Shown here in pieces: positions 61,460 to 64,000 of a stretch of DNA of 64,000 bases (positions are counted from its first letter, which is position 1; every line of letters starts with the position of its first letter). The notes under the pieces are model-generated. The model was not told where the DNA came from. It ran no database searches and saw nothing but the letters and a program-made list of their open reading frames with translations. Origin of the DNA: an uncultured Muribaculaceae bacterium (GTDB lineage: Bacteria; Bacteroidota; Bacteroidia; Bacteroidales; Muribaculaceae); contig CAJUAF010000001.1 of NCBI GenBank assembly GCA_910584365.1, forward strand, positions 280,218-344,217, read 5' to 3'. The position numbers were made by a program, and so were the translations under genes.

Positions 61460-61485
61460 ACTCCTGTAACCTTCCCCCACCGACG

Positions 61486-61896
61486 ATGAACAATTTCGAG
61501 ACACCTCCCCCTTATAACGGTAACCCCGGACAGTATCCTCCGGGGTACCGTAACAGCCCCTGTCCTCCCCGGCCACCCTACTGCCCTCCCCCGGGAGGCG
61601 CACCCTACGGCACCCAGCAACCCTGGCAGCCTTATGTCCGGCCGATGCAGCCGCGCACCAACGGGATGGGTACCGCCGGATTCGTGCTGTCGCTTGTCGG
61701 GGTGTTCCTGGGATGGATTCCCCTGATAGGCTGGCTGATATGGCTGCTGGGGGCAATCTTCTCGTTCATCGGTCTGTTCAGGGCCCCGCGCGGACTGGCC
61801 GTGGCCGGGACAATCATCTCCCTGGTGCTTATCCCGGTGCTGGTCACAATCTTCGTAGCGCTGGATGTGTTCACTTCCGCGCTGTTCCTCCTTTGA
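61486..61896 (+). CDS. DUF4190-like membrane protein with proline-rich N-terminus
   Basis: A 136-residue protein with a proline-, glycine- and tyrosine-rich cytoplasmic start (PPPYNGNPGQYPPGYRNSPC) and two transmembrane helices (TAGFVLSLVGVFLGWIPLIGWLIWLLGAIFSFIGLF and GLAVAGTIISLVLIPVLVTIFVALDVF) in the DUF4190 style. Role is unknown. It is 26 bases after korB. Confidence 0.75.
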   Translation: MNNFETPPPYNGNPGQYPPGYRNSPCPPRPPYCPPPGGAPYGTQQPWQPYVRPMQPRTNGMGTAGFVLSLVGVFLGWIPLIGWLIWLLGAIFSFIGLFRAPRGLAVAGTIISLVLIPVLVTIFVALDVFTSALFLL

Positions 61897-61920
61897 TTCA
61901 ACTATTAACGACACTTCATT

Positions 61921-62355
61921 ATGGGAAAATTTCTAAGCGATTTCAAAGAGTTCGCAATGAAGGGCAACATTGTCGATATGGCTGTCGGTGTGATCGTCGG
62001 CGGCGCGTTCGGCAAGATTGTCAGCTCTCTTGTAAATGACATCATCATGCCGGTGATCTCCATCGCCACCGGAGGTGACGGCCTCAAGAATCTCAAATAC
62101 GTCATCGTGGCCGGCCGCGACGCTACCGCCGAAGGGGTGGCAGCCGTCGAGGAGGTAGCCGTCAACTACGGTATGTTCATCCAGAACATCGTGGACTTCC
62201 TGATTATCGCCCTGAGTATTTTCGTGGCCCTGCGGGTGATCATGAAGTTCAAGAAAAAGGAGACCGAAGCTCCCGCCGCTCCCCCCGAGCCTTCCAAAGA
62301 GGAAGTGCTGCTCACTGAAATCCGCGACCTGCTCAAACAGCAGAACAAGAAATAA
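61921..62355 (+). CDS. mscL: Large-conductance mechanosensitive channel
   Basis: A 144-residue channel with first helix FAMKGNIVDMAVGVIVGGAFGKIVSSLVND, the periplasmic loop and second helix GMFIQNIVDFLIIALSIFVALRVIMKF, ending in a charged bundle (EEVLLTEIRDLLKQQNKK). It opens under membrane tension to release solutes on osmotic downshock. Length and order are typical. Confidence 0.97.
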   Translation: MGKFLSDFKEFAMKGNIVDMAVGVIVGGAFGKIVSSLVNDIIMPVISIATGGDGLKNLKYVIVAGRDATAEGVAAVEEVAVNYGMFIQNIVDFLIIALSIFVALRVIMKFKKKETEAPAAPPEPSKEEVLLTEIRDLLKQQNKK

Positions 62356-62358
62356 TCC

Positions 62359-62922
62359 ATGCCCCCCTCCCCCAGACAAATTTTCCTGATAGGATTCATG
62401 GGGGCCGGAAAGACCACCCTCGGACGCGCCCTGGAAGCCCGGCTTCCGGGGTGGCGCTATATTGACCTGGACGAAGAAATCGAGCGGGGAGCCGGGATGT
62501 CCGTTCCCAAGATTTTCGCGCTTTACGGCGAGAAGCAGTTCCGCCGAATGGAACGCCGGGCCCTCGAGGGAGTGCTTGACCGCTCCCGCGTCATCGTAGG
62601 GTGCGGAGGGGGTACCCCCTGCTTCTTCGACAATATGGAGCTGATGAACCGCTCGGGCATGACCGTATTGCTGAGGGCGCGCAACTCGACGCTGCTGCGC
62701 CGTCTGCTTGCCGCCCGCGACAGCCGTCCCAAGCTCCGGGGATTCTCTCCGGAAGAGATTGAAGGCTATATCGTCTCGGCCCAGGCCGAACGGGAACCCC
62801 ACTATTCTCTCTGCCGCGCCACGTTCCCTTCCGACCTGCTGGAGAACGCCGCGGAAATCGAGGCATCCTGCCGTCTGTTCCTGCGCCGGTTTCTCCCCGG
62901 CGAGACCGTCAGGACGCTCTGA
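62359..62922 (+). CDS. aroK: Shikimate kinase
   Basis: A 187-residue P-loop kinase phosphorylating shikimate for aromatic amino acid synthesis. GFMGAGKTTLGRAL is the Walker A motif; DLDEEIERGAGMSVPKIFALYGEKQFRRME and VGCGGGTPCFFDN are the shikimate-binding and family motifs. Starts three bases after mscL. Confidence 0.95.
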   Translation: MPPSPRQIFLIGFMGAGKTTLGRALEARLPGWRYIDLDEEIERGAGMSVPKIFALYGEKQFRRMERRALEGVLDRSRVIVGCGGGTPCFFDNMELMNRSGMTVLLRARNSTLLRRLLAARDSRPKLRGFSPEEIEGYIVSAQAEREPHYSLCRATFPSDLLENAAEIEASCRLFLRRFLPGETVRTL

Positions 62923-62990
62923 CGCCGGAATTCCGGCTCTGACACCGGCCTCTGCGCCGAATTATTCTTAACTCCCCCACGTTTCTCCGC

Positions 62991-64000
62991 ATGAATAGCC
63001 CTACTCCCCTGGAAACTCCCCTGGAAACCACCGTAGCCCGACGCTCACTGATCATCGGGCTACCCCGTTGCGCCAACTCTTCGGAACACCGCTTCCCGCT
63101 GACCCCCGAGGCCGTAGCGAGCCTTACGGGACGGGGATTCTCCGTGGTAATGGAGGAGAAGGCCGCCGCCCATATCCATTATACCGACGGAGCCTATCTC
63201 CGCGCGGGAGCAAGGATTACCTCGCGCCGCGAGACCCTGGAGGCCGACATAGTCATTCATCTGGCACCCCTGCCGCTGGCAGACATTGCGTGTCTGCGAC
63301 GGGGCGCCCTTCTGCTGAGCCTGGCTAATTTCGGGCGCCCCAACGGCGCCGAAGTGATCCGCCGGCTGCTCGACCGCCGGGTAATCAATATCGCCATCGA
63401 CCTTATCGCCGACGGCGAGGGGCATCTCCCGTTCGCCGACATTCTGTCGGAAATCGACGGCCGCGCCGCCATGGTGCTGGCCTCGTCGATGATGGCCGAT
63501 CCGGTCCGGGGGAAAGGGATCCTGCTGGGAGGAATCGCCGGAGTAATCCCCTGCGAAGTAGTGATTCTCGGGAGCAATCTGGCGGCCTGCGCCGCCGCCC
63601 GTTCCGCTATGGGCCTGGGGGCCACGGTAAGGATGTTTGACGACGATGTCTACCGTCTGCGCCGGGCGCTGCGCCGCGTCGGGGAAGGGGTCATAGGTTC
63701 GTCGGTCCATCCCAACGCGCTGGAAAACGCGATTCAGACAGCCGACGTGGTAATCTCCACCTCCCTGCGCTGCCGCGTGGTCATCGATTCCGAGGGGGAA
63801 CGCATAATGAAGAAAAATGTCCTTGTCTTCGATCTTACGGACGAACCGGGAAAGGCGTTTCCCGCCATGCCCGTCATCGACCTGGGGGAAGACAAGCCGG
63901 TCTCGACAATCAAGGGGAAACACTATTGCTTCTGCAACGTGGGTAGCACCGTGCCGCGCACCGCTGCCATGGCCCTGAGCGACACTTTCATAACGATGCT
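62991..64000 (+). CDS. Alanine dehydrogenase-like protein, partial, with degenerate nucleotide loop
   Basis: The frame starts at ATG 62991 and is open to the right edge (336 complete residues). The fold matches AlaDH/PNT proteins of Bacteroidetes: an N-terminal HRFPLTPEAVASLTGRGFSVV, then EIDGRAAMVLASSMM, GGIAGVIPCEVVILG, ARSAMGLGATVRMFD and a C-terminal YCFCNVGSTVPRTAAMALS. But the Rossmann loop that is usually GAGxxG reads GSNLAA at residues 194-199, and the catalytic lysine/histidine segments seen in canonical AlaDH are not evident. It may be a non-catalytic or redirected paralogue. The end is outside the window. Confidence 0.8.
   Translation, partial: MNSPTPLETPLETTVARRSLIIGLPRCANSSEHRFPLTPEAVASLTGRGFSVVMEEKAAAHIHYTDGAYLRAGARITSRRETLEADIVIHLAPLPLADIACLRRGALLLSLANFGRPNGAEVIRRLLDRRVINIAIDLIADGEGHLPFADILSEIDGRAAMVLASSMMADPVRGKGILLGGIAGVIPCEVVILGSNLAACAAARSAMGLGATVRMFDDDVYRLRRALRRVGEGVIGSSVHPNALENAIQTADVVISTSLRCRVVIDSEGERIMKKNVLVFDLTDEPGKAFPAMPVIDLGEDKPVSTIKGKHYCFCNVGSTVPRTAAMALSDTFITM

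Overview
The window looks like chromosomal DNA of a gut Bacteroidales bacterium. A Muribaculaceae (S24-7)-like origin is my inference, not a demonstrated identity. Support comes from a SusC/SusD glycan-uptake locus with ECF sigma and FecR partners, repeated Bacteroidetes-type promoters (TTTG, about 20 bases, TAnnTTTG), no Shine-Dalgarno pattern, secreted proteins ending in a Por/T9SS-like tail, streptopain-like (C10) peptidases, a b558-type succinate dehydrogenase/fumarate reductase and a KorAB ferredoxin oxidoreductase. I saw no tRNA, rRNA, CRISPR array or intact insertion sequence.

Layout. 1-14113 (minus): a polysaccharide utilisation locus, read from right to left as ECF sigma factor, FecR anti-sigma, SusC with an STN signalling domain, SusD, a GH43-like lipoprotein, a three-repeat surface glycan-binding lipoprotein, a GH3 beta-glucosidase, an aldose 1-epimerase and the start of a secreted protein cut by the window edge. 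14114-14967 has no gene but carries a hairpin-forming repeat and promoter-like relics. 14968-19698 (plus) is an accessory island: a GIY-YIG/DUF4357 protein, a PH-like membrane protein, a lipoprotein and an SF1 helicase fused to a PD-(D/E)XK nuclease-like domain. 19734-24927 (minus) holds a PAP2 phosphatase, an LTA-synthase-like phosphoglycerol transferase, release factor 2, and a membrane protein with an ECF sigma factor. 25102-27308 (plus) is a dolichol-phosphate-mannose-synthase-like GT2 gene overlapping dihydroorotase.

27589-34090 carries secreted proteins: a BspA-like leucine-rich protein flanked by copies of a small hairpin repeat, a modular GH13 amylase with two starch-binding modules, and a small LEA-like helical protein. 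34374-38195 (minus) is the frdCAB respiratory operon; its cytochrome b subunit has an unusual cysteine-periodic tail. 38607-43782 has two tandem C10 peptidases. 43855-51078 (plus) is mostly housekeeping: a lipoprotein, RNase Z, a thioredoxin-like protein, LpxB, an Lrp-type regulator, a GT4 glycosyltransferase, an SDR epimerase, a small membrane protein and a sirtuin without zinc-binding cysteines. 51423-55364 encodes a 1313-residue secreted protein of repeated modules. 55573-58338 (minus) has a DUF3298-type lipoprotein, a membrane protein and a polyprenyl diphosphate synthase. 58527-64000 (plus) has korAB, a DUF4190-like membrane protein, mscL, aroK and the start of an alanine-dehydrogenase-like gene with a degenerate nucleotide-binding loop.

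How they fit together. The left locus senses, imports and hydrolyses a beta-linked glycan whose identity I cannot fix. The middle exports proteins that bind or digest starch and protein. FrdCAB and KorAB belong to the anaerobic fumarate-respiring, succinate-producing metabolism typical of Bacteroidales. The clearest oddities are the FrdC cysteine tail, the covarying hairpin repeat around the LRR gene, the helicase-nuclease island and the degenerate alanine dehydrogenase.
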